Shown here: piece after piece, positions 1 through 4,567 of the stretch
Layout: every line of letters starts with the position of its first letter
Position numbering within the stretch: the first letter of the stretch is position 1
Assembly: GCA_030040035.1 (NCBI GenBank)
Contig: JASHUJ010000204.1
Span: forward strand, 1-8,030
Length of the DNA: 8,030 nucleotides
DNA from: Thermoplasmata archaeon
GTDB lineage: Archaea > Thermoplasmatota > Thermoplasmata > Lutacidiplasmatales > UBA184
Direction of reading: 5' to 3'
The notes under the pieces: generated by a model
What the model was told of the DNA's origin: nothing
Databases searched by the model: none
Seen by the model: only the letters and a program-made list of their open reading frames with translations
Position numbers and translations under genes: made by a program

Positions 1-69
1 CTCGCCAACGAGTTCGCCGAGGACGCTCCGGCGGTGCGCAGGCTCGCTCGGAGCAAGACGGCGCGCTAG
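1..69 (+). CDS. 3' end of an unidentified gene (partial)
   Basis: Frame 1 is open from the first base to a TAG stop at 67-69 and encodes 22 residues ending in a basic tail (VRRLARSKTAR). Nearly every codon ends in G or C, as in the confirmed genes of the window, which is why I treat it as the C-terminus of a gene that starts left of the window. The fragment is too short to name a family. The roughly 90 bases after it, up to the next gene, hold only the promoter of that gene. Confidence 0.5.
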   Translation, partial: LANEFAEDAPAVRRLARSKTAR

Positions 70-130
70 CGAGTTACCCGAGTCGGGCCGGCGCCTCGCG
101 CACGGGGGGGACCATCTCCCCGACCTTGAA

Positions 131-142
131 CCCCTATAGGGG
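131..142 (+). promoter_or_regulatory. TATA-like box inside a perfect 12-bp palindrome
   Basis: The sequence CCCCTATAGGGG is its own reverse complement. Its TATA core (about 135-138) lies about 25 bases before the GTG at 161. That is the distance between an archaeal TATA box and the transcription start, so the phosphotransferase mRNA would be leaderless. The symmetry could also make it an operator. Box identity is inferred from position and composition only. Confidence 0.5.
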
Positions 143-160
143 CCGGCCGTTTTCCCGGAC

Positions 161-1105
161 GTGCGCTCTCCGCTGCCGGACCCTCCCGCGCTCGTCCGCG
201 CCGTCCGCGCGGCTTGGCCTGGACCGAAGGTCCGATCGATCCGCGTCGACCAGGCCGGCTGGACGAACCTCATGCTCGAGGTCGACGGGCGATGGATGGT
301 CCGGATCCCCCGATGGCGTTCCGCCGCGGAGTCGCTGGGCTTCGAGGTCCGTCTGCTCGAGTACCTCGCGGGCCGAACGGGGATCCGAGTGCCGTCCCCC
401 CGATGGATCGGTGGGCTCGACGAACCCGCCGGCTGGCCGTTCTTCGTCTACCCGAAGATCCCGGGCGCGCCCTTGCCGAACGTCGCCGCGCTCGACGAGC
501 GCGCACGGACGACGCTCGCGAGGTTCCTGGCTCGACTGTTCCGGGACCTCGACGCGTGCCCCCCGGGACCGCTCCGACGGCTCGGCGCCCGCGCGGGGGA
601 ACCCCAGCTCTATGCGGAGCGGTTCCGCCGGCTCGAGAGCAGGTACCGCCGGATCGGCGCGAGCCGCCTCCCCGACGGAGTGCGTCGCGAAGTCTCGGCC
701 GCGCTCGGCGAAGCGATCGACACGGTGGCCCGCGCGCAGTTCCGACCGGTGCTCATCCACCAGGATCTGTGGCCGAGCCACATCCTCTGGGATTCCCGGA
801 CCGGGCGTCCCACGGGGGTCATCGACTGGGAGGACGCCCGTCTCGGGGATCCGGCGGCCGATCTGACCACCTTCGCGGATCTCGGGGTAGGGCGGCTCGT
901 CCGACTGGGGGAGCTCCGACGCCGACCGACCGACCGGCTGTTCTGGAGGCGACTCGAACTCTATCAGCGTCTTCTCCCGCTCTGGGGCTTCCTGTTCGGG
1001 ATCGAGACCCGCAACCGGGCGCTCGCCGATCGACACCGGAACGAGCTCCGACTCTCGATGCGGTCGGCGCCGGACGAGTTCGCCCGGACGCTGCGCGCGA
1101 CCTGA
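161..1105 (+). CDS. APH-family phosphotransferase (aminoglycoside/macrolide kinase-like)
   Basis: This 314-residue protein has the eukaryotic-kinase-like fold of the phosphotransferase enzyme family. Visible marks are a nucleotide-pocket strand 'WMVRIPR' (about 45-51), a helix Glu in 'FEVRLLEYL' (61-69), a catalytic-loop motif HQDLWPSHIL (200-209) with the presumed catalytic Asp at 202, and a metal-binding 'VIDWEDARLGDPAADL' segment (220-235) with Asp222. The last position of the HxDxxxxN motif is His207 rather than Asn, as in macrolide 2'-phosphotransferases. Length (about 300) fits the family. Members phosphorylate antibiotics or small metabolites with ATP or GTP in the cytosol. The substrate here cannot be told, and a housekeeping metabolite kinase is as likely as resistance. 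The GTG at 161 is chosen because the reading starts just before the domain and a TATA-like box lies about 25 bases upstream, implying a leaderless mRNA. The gene converges on the YCII gene 24 bp downstream. Confidence 0.85.
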   Translation: MRSPLPDPPALVRAVRAAWPGPKVRSIRVDQAGWTNLMLEVDGRWMVRIPRWRSAAESLGFEVRLLEYLAGRTGIRVPSPRWIGGLDEPAGWPFFVYPKIPGAPLPNVAALDERARTTLARFLARLFRDLDACPPGPLRRLGARAGEPQLYAERFRRLESRYRRIGASRLPDGVRREVSAALGEAIDTVARAQFRPVLIHQDLWPSHILWDSRTGRPTGVIDWEDARLGDPAADLTTFADLGVGRLVRLGELRRRPTDRLFWRRLELYQRLLPLWGFLFGIETRNRALADRHRNELRLSMRSAPDEFARTLRAT

Positions 1106-1110
1106 GGGGA

Positions 1111-1126
1111 GCGCCCGCGCGGGCGC
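1111..1126. terminator. 16-bp perfect palindrome between convergent stops
   Basis: GCGCCCGCGCGGGCGC is a perfect inverted repeat of 8 + 8 bases without a spacer. It lies between the TGA of the phosphotransferase (1103-1105) and the TAG of the YCII gene (read on the minus strand, 1130-1132). Because it is symmetric it could form a hairpin in either transcript and act as a two-way 3' end or stability element. There is no T-run, so classical termination is not shown; chance is possible in such GC-rich DNA. Confidence 0.35.
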
Positions 1127-1129
1127 CGC

Positions 1130-1420
1130 CTACGCGGGCCCGCTGCGGATCAGGATCTCCCAGGGTTCGATGACCTCGACCAGGTGCCCCGACCGGATCC
1201 AGGGATCCGGGTCCAAGAGGCGTCGAGCCTCGGAGAGGTCACGCGCTTCAACGATGAGCATCGCGCGTCGGTGTCCATCGACCGGACCCCCGAGCAGGAC
1301 GAACCCGTCCGGTAGGGCGTTCATGAAGTCCCGGTGGGCTGGCCACCCGTTCTGGTCCTGCATCGATCGCCCCTCGACCCACGCCGGGCCGTGGAACGAG
1401 TTCACGACGAAGTAGGCCAT
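1130..1420 (-). CDS. YCII-related (YciI-like) domain protein
   Basis: This 96-residue single-domain protein fits the YCII family (ferredoxin-like alpha+beta barrel, usually 90-100 residues). It opens with a short beta strand (MAYFVVNSF). It then shows the family pattern of Trp-x-x-His before a helix (W26, H29, 'DFMNAL'), the turn 'GFVLLGGPVDG' (39-49), the strand 'AMLIVEA' (53-59), a helix 'DLSEARRLL' (61-69) and the closing 'DPW...G...VIEPWEIL' (72-90). Some relatives are dehalogenase-like or dimeric accessory proteins; most have no known reaction, so no substrate is offered. The start is the ATG at 1420, because the conserved first strand begins there. The membrane-protein gene upstream on the same strand ends 71 bp away, so co-transcription is possible. 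No clear TATA box lies in front of it. Confidence 0.85.
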   Translation of the reverse strand: MAYFVVNSFHGPAWVEGRSMQDQNGWPAHRDFMNALPDGFVLLGGPVDGHRRAMLIVEARDLSEARRLLDPDPWIRSGHLVEVIEPWEILIRSGPA

Positions 1421-1491
1421 GGTGCGGTATCGCCGGACGCAAAGCGCGTCTCCGCATCAGGATGTTCGGTCCCGTCGGGGGGTGGACCGTT

Positions 1492-1965
1492 CTACGGACC
1501 CCGAGCGCGTCCGGGACTCGCGGGGCCCGTCGAGGCGGAGGAGGGCTCCCACAAGATCGAGAGGATCCCGCCGATCAGGACGAGGATCAGGCACCAGCCC
1601 CCGAAGAGGAGGAGGAGGTACACGAGGGCCCCGCGAAGGAGCGCTCCGAGGACGGTCAAGGTCGCTAGGGCGAGACCAGCCGCGATCGCGCCCCCGAGTC
1701 GGTGGCCGGTCGAGGTCGAACGAAGTCGCCATCCGAAGGCGACCGCGAACCCTCCGGTGACAATCGCGAGTCCGAGGATTGTCCAGTATAGAGAGAGCGC
1801 GACCGCTACCGGTCCAGCGCAGGAGACGGGTCGGAAACACGCCCCGAGGGAGGCCACGCTCAACGCGGCGACGTACGCGACATAGAGGAGCCCGATCAGA
1901 CCCCCGGTGAGCAGCAGGACGACGGCGCCGATCGGGGTGGGCGACCTCGGGACCGGTTCCGACAT
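1492..1965 (-). CDS. Small four-helix integral membrane protein, function unknown
   Basis: I do not recognise this 157-residue protein. It is strongly hydrophobic, with likely membrane segments near residues 11-40, 51-78, 90-110 and 111-138, separated by a short loop with two cysteines (C43, C49) and an Arg/Ser/Thr-rich loop around 80-90. A Pro/Ser/Gly/Arg tail (140-157) probably lies in the cytoplasm. No signal-peptide cleavage motif or catalytic motif is evident. The hydrophobic blocks are interrupted only by short polar loops, which supports real coding in this frame rather than a GC-driven shadow. The ATG at 1965 is preceded on the same strand by GAGGATC, a Shine-Dalgarno-like match, and by an AT-rich box near 2000. 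The gene is divergent from the oxidoreductase and lies 71 bp upstream of the YCII gene on the same strand, perhaps in one transcript. Confidence 0.7.
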   Translation of the reverse strand: MSEPVPRSPTPIGAVVLLLTGGLIGLLYVAYVAALSVASLGACFRPVSCAGPVAVALSLYWTILGLAIVTGGFAVAFGWRLRSTSTGHRLGGAIAAGLALATLTVLGALLRGALVYLLLLFGGWCLILVLIGGILSILWEPSSASTGPASPGRARGP

Positions 1966-1998
1966 CGTCTCGATCCTCGGGAGAACGGAGGGTCCGGA

Positions 1999-2008
1999 AT
2001 ACGTTTAC
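1999..2008 (-). promoter_or_regulatory. Candidate TATA box for the membrane-protein gene
   Basis: Read on the minus strand this is TAAACGTATT, an AT-rich island in GC-rich DNA. It lies about 35-43 bases before the ATG at 1965, placing a transcription start about 10 bases ahead of that ATG. The short leader would include GAGGATC, a ribosome-binding-site-like match. Support is positional only. Confidence 0.35.
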
Positions 2009-2029
2009 CCGGGGTCGGTCGCCGGCGCG

Positions 2030-2038
2030 TATCTATAT
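2030..2038 (+). promoter_or_regulatory. Candidate TATA box for the oxidoreductase gene
   Basis: TATCTATAT is the strongest AT-rich element in the 131-bp divergent gap between the membrane-protein and oxidoreductase genes. A start of transcription about 25 bases on (near 2060) would leave a leader of about 37 bases before the ATG at 2097. The in-frame ATG at 2037 overlaps this box and is therefore unlikely to be the true start. Confidence 0.5.
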
Positions 2039-2096
2039 GGCAGGTCCCCCGCATCCAGCGCGCAGCGCGGCCCACCACAAGGTCCGGGGGACTCGG

Positions 2097-3134
2097 ATGA
2101 CGGAGGGGATGAATCGGCAGTGGCTGATCGCCCAGCGACCGGAGTCCGAGATCTCGGAGTCGAACTTTCGGTGGACCGAAGGACCGATCCCGACCCCCGA
2201 GGAAGGGCAGTTTCTCGCGCGCAACCTCTGGTATTCCTTCGATCCCACGCAACGCTTCCTCATCGGCCGGGCGGGGGTGCCCGAGGCGGAATCCGGAGCG
2301 ATCCCGCTGGGTCAGCCGATGATCGGCTTCTCGGTCTCCGAGGTGGTCGAGTCCCGACACCCCGGTTTCCGAGCCGGGGATCGCATCCACTGCCAGCTGG
2401 GATGGGAGGACTACTCCGTCTCGGACGGCTTGGGATTCGCGCCGGCCTACCGGGTGCCCGACGGCGTCCCGCCGAATTGGGCGCTCGGGGCGCTCGGGAT
2501 CACCGGGCTCGCCGCGTACTTCGGCGTGACCGAAGTCGCCCGCCCGAAGTCGGGGGAGACGTTCGTGATCTCGGGGGCCGCCGGGGGCGTCGGATCGATC
2601 GCGGTCCAACTCGCGAAGATCCACGGGTTGCGCGTGATCGGGATCGCCGGAGGTCCCGCCAAGTGCGACTGGTTGCGTCAGGAGGCGGGCGTGGACGCGG
2701 CGATCGACCATCGGACGGAGGACGTCGGCCGACGGCTGACGGAGCTGTGCCCCGACGGGATCGACATCTTCTTCGACAACGACGGCGGGCCGACCCTCGA
2801 TCTCGCCCTCGACCGCCTTCGCAACGGGGGCCGGGTCGTCCTGTGCGGAGCGACCGCCCGATATGGGGCCGTCCCGCTGCCTCCGGGCCCGATCAACTAC
2901 CTCCAGCTCGTCATGGTGAACGGTCGCATGGAGGGGCTGCTGGCCCGGGATTACCTTCCGCGGCTGGGCGAAGCCGCCCAGGCGATGGTCCCGCTGCTCC
3001 GGTCGGGGCGGTTGAAGTCGAAGGAGGACATCGTGGTCGGTCTCCGAAACGCGCCGGCGGCGCTCGCGCGCCTCTATTCGGGGTCGAACGTCGGGAAGCA
3101 ACTGCTCCGGATGGAGGACGCTCCGGGCGAGTGA
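2097..3134 (+). CDS. NADP-dependent medium-chain oxidoreductase (LTB4DH/alkenal-reductase type)
   Basis: This 345-residue protein belongs to the zinc-free branch of the medium-chain dehydrogenase/reductase family that includes leukotriene B4 12-hydroxydehydrogenase/prostaglandin reductase and bacterial CurA. These enzymes reduce the C=C bond of alpha,beta-unsaturated aldehydes and ketones with NADPH in the cytosol. The GroES-like N-terminal part begins with the family's 'NRQWLIAQRP' (about 6-15). The Rossmann motif GAAGGVGSIA is at 160-169, followed by 'QLAKIHGLRVIGIAGGPAKC' (171-190), where Lys189 sits at the place used to hold the 2'-phosphate of NADP. 'DIFFDNDGG' (223-231) and 'GGRVVLCGA' (244-252) are also typical, and no zinc-site cysteine cluster is seen. 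Length matches the family (330-345). I use the ATG at 2097 instead of the one at 2037: the earlier one would sit on the TATA-like box and add 20 residues not typical of the family. A GGGGG stretch 6 bases before 2097 may serve as a weak ribosome-binding site; the ATG at 2109 remains possible. The exact substrate is unknown. Confidence 0.88.
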   Translation: MTEGMNRQWLIAQRPESEISESNFRWTEGPIPTPEEGQFLARNLWYSFDPTQRFLIGRAGVPEAESGAIPLGQPMIGFSVSEVVESRHPGFRAGDRIHCQLGWEDYSVSDGLGFAPAYRVPDGVPPNWALGALGITGLAAYFGVTEVARPKSGETFVISGAAGGVGSIAVQLAKIHGLRVIGIAGGPAKCDWLRQEAGVDAAIDHRTEDVGRRLTELCPDGIDIFFDNDGGPTLDLALDRLRNGGRVVLCGATARYGAVPLPPGPINYLQLVMVNGRMEGLLARDYLPRLGEAAQAMVPLLRSGRLKSKEDIVVGLRNAPAALARLYSGSNVGKQLLRMEDAPGE

Positions 3135-3201
3135 GCGAGCGTCGGTCGGCCCCTCGGAACGCCCGGCACGGGAGCCCGACGCCGGGAGCGGCGGATCGCG
3201 C

Positions 3202-3528
3202 TCACTTCCCCCGGATCGCCGTCGAGAGCAACGGGCCGTAGGTCCGGCGGACCATCTCGGCGAGGTCTTCGGCCCGCTGGAGCGTAAGGCAACAGAGCTC
3301 GGATCCTTGCGACCACGAAACGAGGGCGAGCTTCTGGTCCGGACCGAAGTTCGCCTTCTCCCGCAGCTCCTTCGGGAGCACCATCTGGCCCCGCGCGTCG
3401 ACGCTCACCACCGCCTCCACCCGGCAGCCGTCGAGCCCGTTCTGGCACGCACACTTCGCGTCACAGCAACCGCTCGCACAACAGGATCTCCCCGAATCGC
3501 GCCCCGCCCCGCTCCTCGTTCGCGCCAT
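3202..3528 (-). CDS. Cys-rich AbrB/SpoVT-fold regulator, HgcAB-associated-protein-like
   Basis: This 108-residue protein joins a Cys-rich N-terminus to a swapped-hairpin AbrB DNA-binding domain. Cysteines stand at 16, 17, 21, 22, 26, 28 and 35, with another pair at 79-80, nine in all. The AbrB core is 'VVSVDARGQMVLPKELREKA' (40-59), followed by 'KLALVSW' (66-72) and a C-terminal helix. This layout, including the CC-L pair after the second strand, is that of the small regulators annotated as HgcAB-associated proteins, found beside mercury-methylation genes and, as I recall, also elsewhere in archaea, sometimes near arsenite methyltransferase genes. No hgcA, hgcB or arsM is in this window. It probably dimerises, binds DNA and senses a thiophilic metal(loid) or redox state; that last point is inference. 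The ATG at 3528 is used because it includes the whole Cys block. The next gene upstream on this strand (hydrolase) ends 145 bp away, and an AT-rich control region lies between, so it is probably transcribed on its own. Confidence 0.8.
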   Translation of the reverse strand: MARTRSGAGRDSGRSCCASGCCDAKCACQNGLDGCRVEAVVSVDARGQMVLPKELREKANFGPDQKLALVSWSQGSELCCLTLQRAEDLAEMVRRTYGPLLSTAIRGK

Positions 3529-3558
3529 GGATTTCCAGCCTCGGGGAGCGCGGACCCG

Positions 3559-3564
3559 AATTTA
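3559..3564 (-). promoter_or_regulatory. Candidate TATA box for the Cys-rich AbrB gene
   Basis: On the minus strand the sequence is CCTAAATTCGG with an A-rich run (AGAAAACC) just upstream that could be the factor-B element. It resembles the CTTAATTC box of the cyclase gene. A transcription start about 26 bases on would leave a leader of only some 7 bases before the ATG at 3528. Confidence 0.5.
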
Positions 3565-3570
3565 GGGTTT

Positions 3571-3596
3571 TCTGATTATTCTGATTTATCTGATAA
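3571..3596. repeat. Three direct repeats of TCTGAT at 9-bp spacing plus a palindrome
   Basis: TCTGAT occurs at 3571, 3580 and 3589, exactly 9 bases apart (units TCTGATTAT, TCTGATTTA, TCTGATAAC). The last copy is also part of the 11-bp palindrome TTATCTGATAA at 3586-3596. The block lies just upstream of the TATA-like box of the Cys-rich AbrB gene and is the most AT-rich stretch in the window. It looks like a regulator binding site, possibly for the AbrB protein itself (inference). Confidence 0.5.
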
Positions 3597-3673
3597 CGCT
3601 CCAAGGCGTCGACCGACCCCGGGCGCGAGCGGAGGCGATGCGGTCGGCGCCGATCCGGGACGCCCCGGGCCGT

Positions 3674-4375
3674 TCACCGGCTGAGCGCGACCAGATGGCG
3701 AGCCAGTGCCTCGGGCTGGGTGAGCATCGGCCAGTGGCCGGTGTCCATCACCGCATGCGGGCCGTTCAGCTTTCCCCACTTGCCCGCGATGATCTCGTCC
3801 ACCGGGTCCCCGGTGCGGCTGCAGAACAGGTAGGACTCCTGGACCTTGTCGTAGTCGTGCGTGAGGGTGATCGGATCGGTGGCGAGCTTGATCGGCCATG
3901 GAGTCGCCAGCGACATCATCCGGTGGAGGCGAGCGCCGGTCACGTCGGGGCCGATCCGGTGGACGATCTCCTCGGTGAGGGGGATGGCCAGCTGCCCCGG
4001 CGGGGCCGGGCCGAATTCCCCTTGCGGGTCGAAGCTGCCCTGGGGCGTCTTGACCGGTTCGGGTCGGAACGCGTCGAGATAGACGACCTTCCGTACCTTC
4101 GGATAGGCTCGCGTGGCGACGGCGGCGGCGACCTTGCCCGCAAAACTGTGGCCCACGAGGACGAAGTCGTCGAGCTCCCGATACTTGACCTCGTTCAGGA
4201 CATCCTCGACCGCCGTCTCCATGCCGACGTCCGGGCGGAGCAGATGGACCCGCTCCCCCATCCCGGTGAGGGTCACCGGATACCCGGAGTGCCCCCCCTG
4301 TTCGAGGAGCGGCGTGACCTCCTTCCACGCCCACGCCCCCAGCCACGCACCCGGCACCAGAACGAATCGAGTCAC
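3674..4375 (-). CDS. Alpha/beta-fold hydrolase (EstC/methylesterase-like)
   Basis: This 233-residue protein is a compact alpha/beta hydrolase. The first strand runs into the oxyanion-hole loop 'FVLVPGAWLGAW' (4-15). The nucleophile elbow is GHSFAG (75-80) with Ser77, and the catalytic His is in 'DTGHWPMLTQP' (211-221), His214. The acid is probably Asp190 in 'CSRTGDPVDE' (185-194). The proline-rich lid region (about 107-135) and the length match the EstC/salicylate-esterase-like and plant methylesterase/hydroxynitrile-lyase branch, which cleave small esters in the cytosol. The natural substrate is not known. The start is GTG at 4375, just before the first strand, with GAGGT eight bases upstream (minus strand, 4384-4388), a good ribosome-binding site. 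So this gene, unlike the cyclase next to it, appears to have a leader. It is divergent from the cyclase across a 192-bp gap. A non-hydrolytic member cannot be excluded. Confidence 0.88.
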   Translation of the reverse strand: MTRFVLVPGAWLGAWAWKEVTPLLEQGGHSGYPVTLTGMGERVHLLRPDVGMETAVEDVLNEVKYRELDDFVLVGHSFAGKVAAAVATRAYPKVRKVVYLDAFRPEPVKTPQGSFDPQGEFGPAPPGQLAIPLTEEIVHRIGPDVTGARLHRMMSLATPWPIKLATDPITLTHDYDKVQESYLFCSRTGDPVDEIIAGKWGKLNGPHAVMDTGHWPMLTQPEALARHLVALSR

Positions 4376-4434
4376 ACCCTCGTACCTCTCCGACCCGCCC
4401 CAGGTCCTCCCGGCTCTTGAGATGCCGGCCGCGC

Positions 4435-4450
4435 CCTCCCAATCGGGAGG
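4435..4450. repeat. Inverted repeat (6-bp stem, 4-base loop)
   Basis: CCTCCC-AATC-GGGAGG forms a perfect short hairpin in the 192-bp gap between the divergent hydrolase and cyclase genes. It is roughly 60 bases upstream of the hydrolase start and may be an operator half of that control region. Short GC-rich inverted repeats are common by chance at this base composition. Confidence 0.3.
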
Positions 4451-4503
4451 TGGGGGCCCTGTCCCTGTTCGCCCGGGAACTTGGGATCGACCTCCGGCCG
4501 CCT

Positions 4504-4521
4504 CCGAGGGTTCACCCTCGG
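4504..4521. repeat. Inverted repeat (7-bp stem, 4-base loop) upstream of the cyclase TATA box
   Basis: CCGAGGG-TTCA-CCCTCGG is a perfect inverted repeat ending about 19 bases before the TATA-like box of the cyclase gene. That position suits a regulator site. Its shape matches the inverted repeat at 4435-4450. No known operator is recognised. Confidence 0.4.
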
Positions 4522-4539
4522 CTGCGGACTGCCCTCAGG

Positions 4540-4548
4540 CTTAATTCG
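4540..4548 (+). promoter_or_regulatory. TATA-like box of the cyclase gene
   Basis: GCTTAATTC is an AT-rich island in otherwise GC-rich DNA. Its centre lies about 24 bases before the GTG at 4568, the distance from an archaeal TATA box to the transcription start. This predicts a leaderless cyclase mRNA and helps decide its start codon. Confidence 0.55.
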
Positions 4549-4567
4549 GCGTGCGTATCCCCGCCGC

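Noticed and set aside
134..1036. Long open frame on the minus strand opposite the phosphotransferase
   Set aside because: It is a GC-driven antisense shadow: rich in Arg, Pro, Glu and Gly, without a recognisable domain, and opposite a gene with clear catalytic motifs.
2037..2096. Earlier ATG start for the oxidoreductase
   Set aside because: It overlaps the TATA-like box and adds 20 residues not typical of the family, which normally begins near 'NRQWL'.
1896..3101. 401-codon open frame on the minus strand opposite the oxidoreductase
   Set aside because: Low-complexity composition (Arg/Pro/Asp/Gly) and no motif, while the plus strand holds a full Rossmann-type enzyme.
3162..3186. CCCGGC...GCCGGG hairpin in the gap between the oxidoreductase and the AbrB gene
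   Set aside because: A 6-bp stem with a 13-base loop and no T-run is expected by chance at this GC content.
3571..3596. Short repeats considered as a CRISPR remnant
   Set aside because: The units are only 9 bp with no spacers and no cas genes; a regulatory site is more plausible.
4376..4567. Hairpin-rich 192-bp gap considered as a tRNA or small RNA gene
   Set aside because: No cloverleaf, no T-loop consensus and no anticodon arm could be built; the repeats fit promoter elements better.
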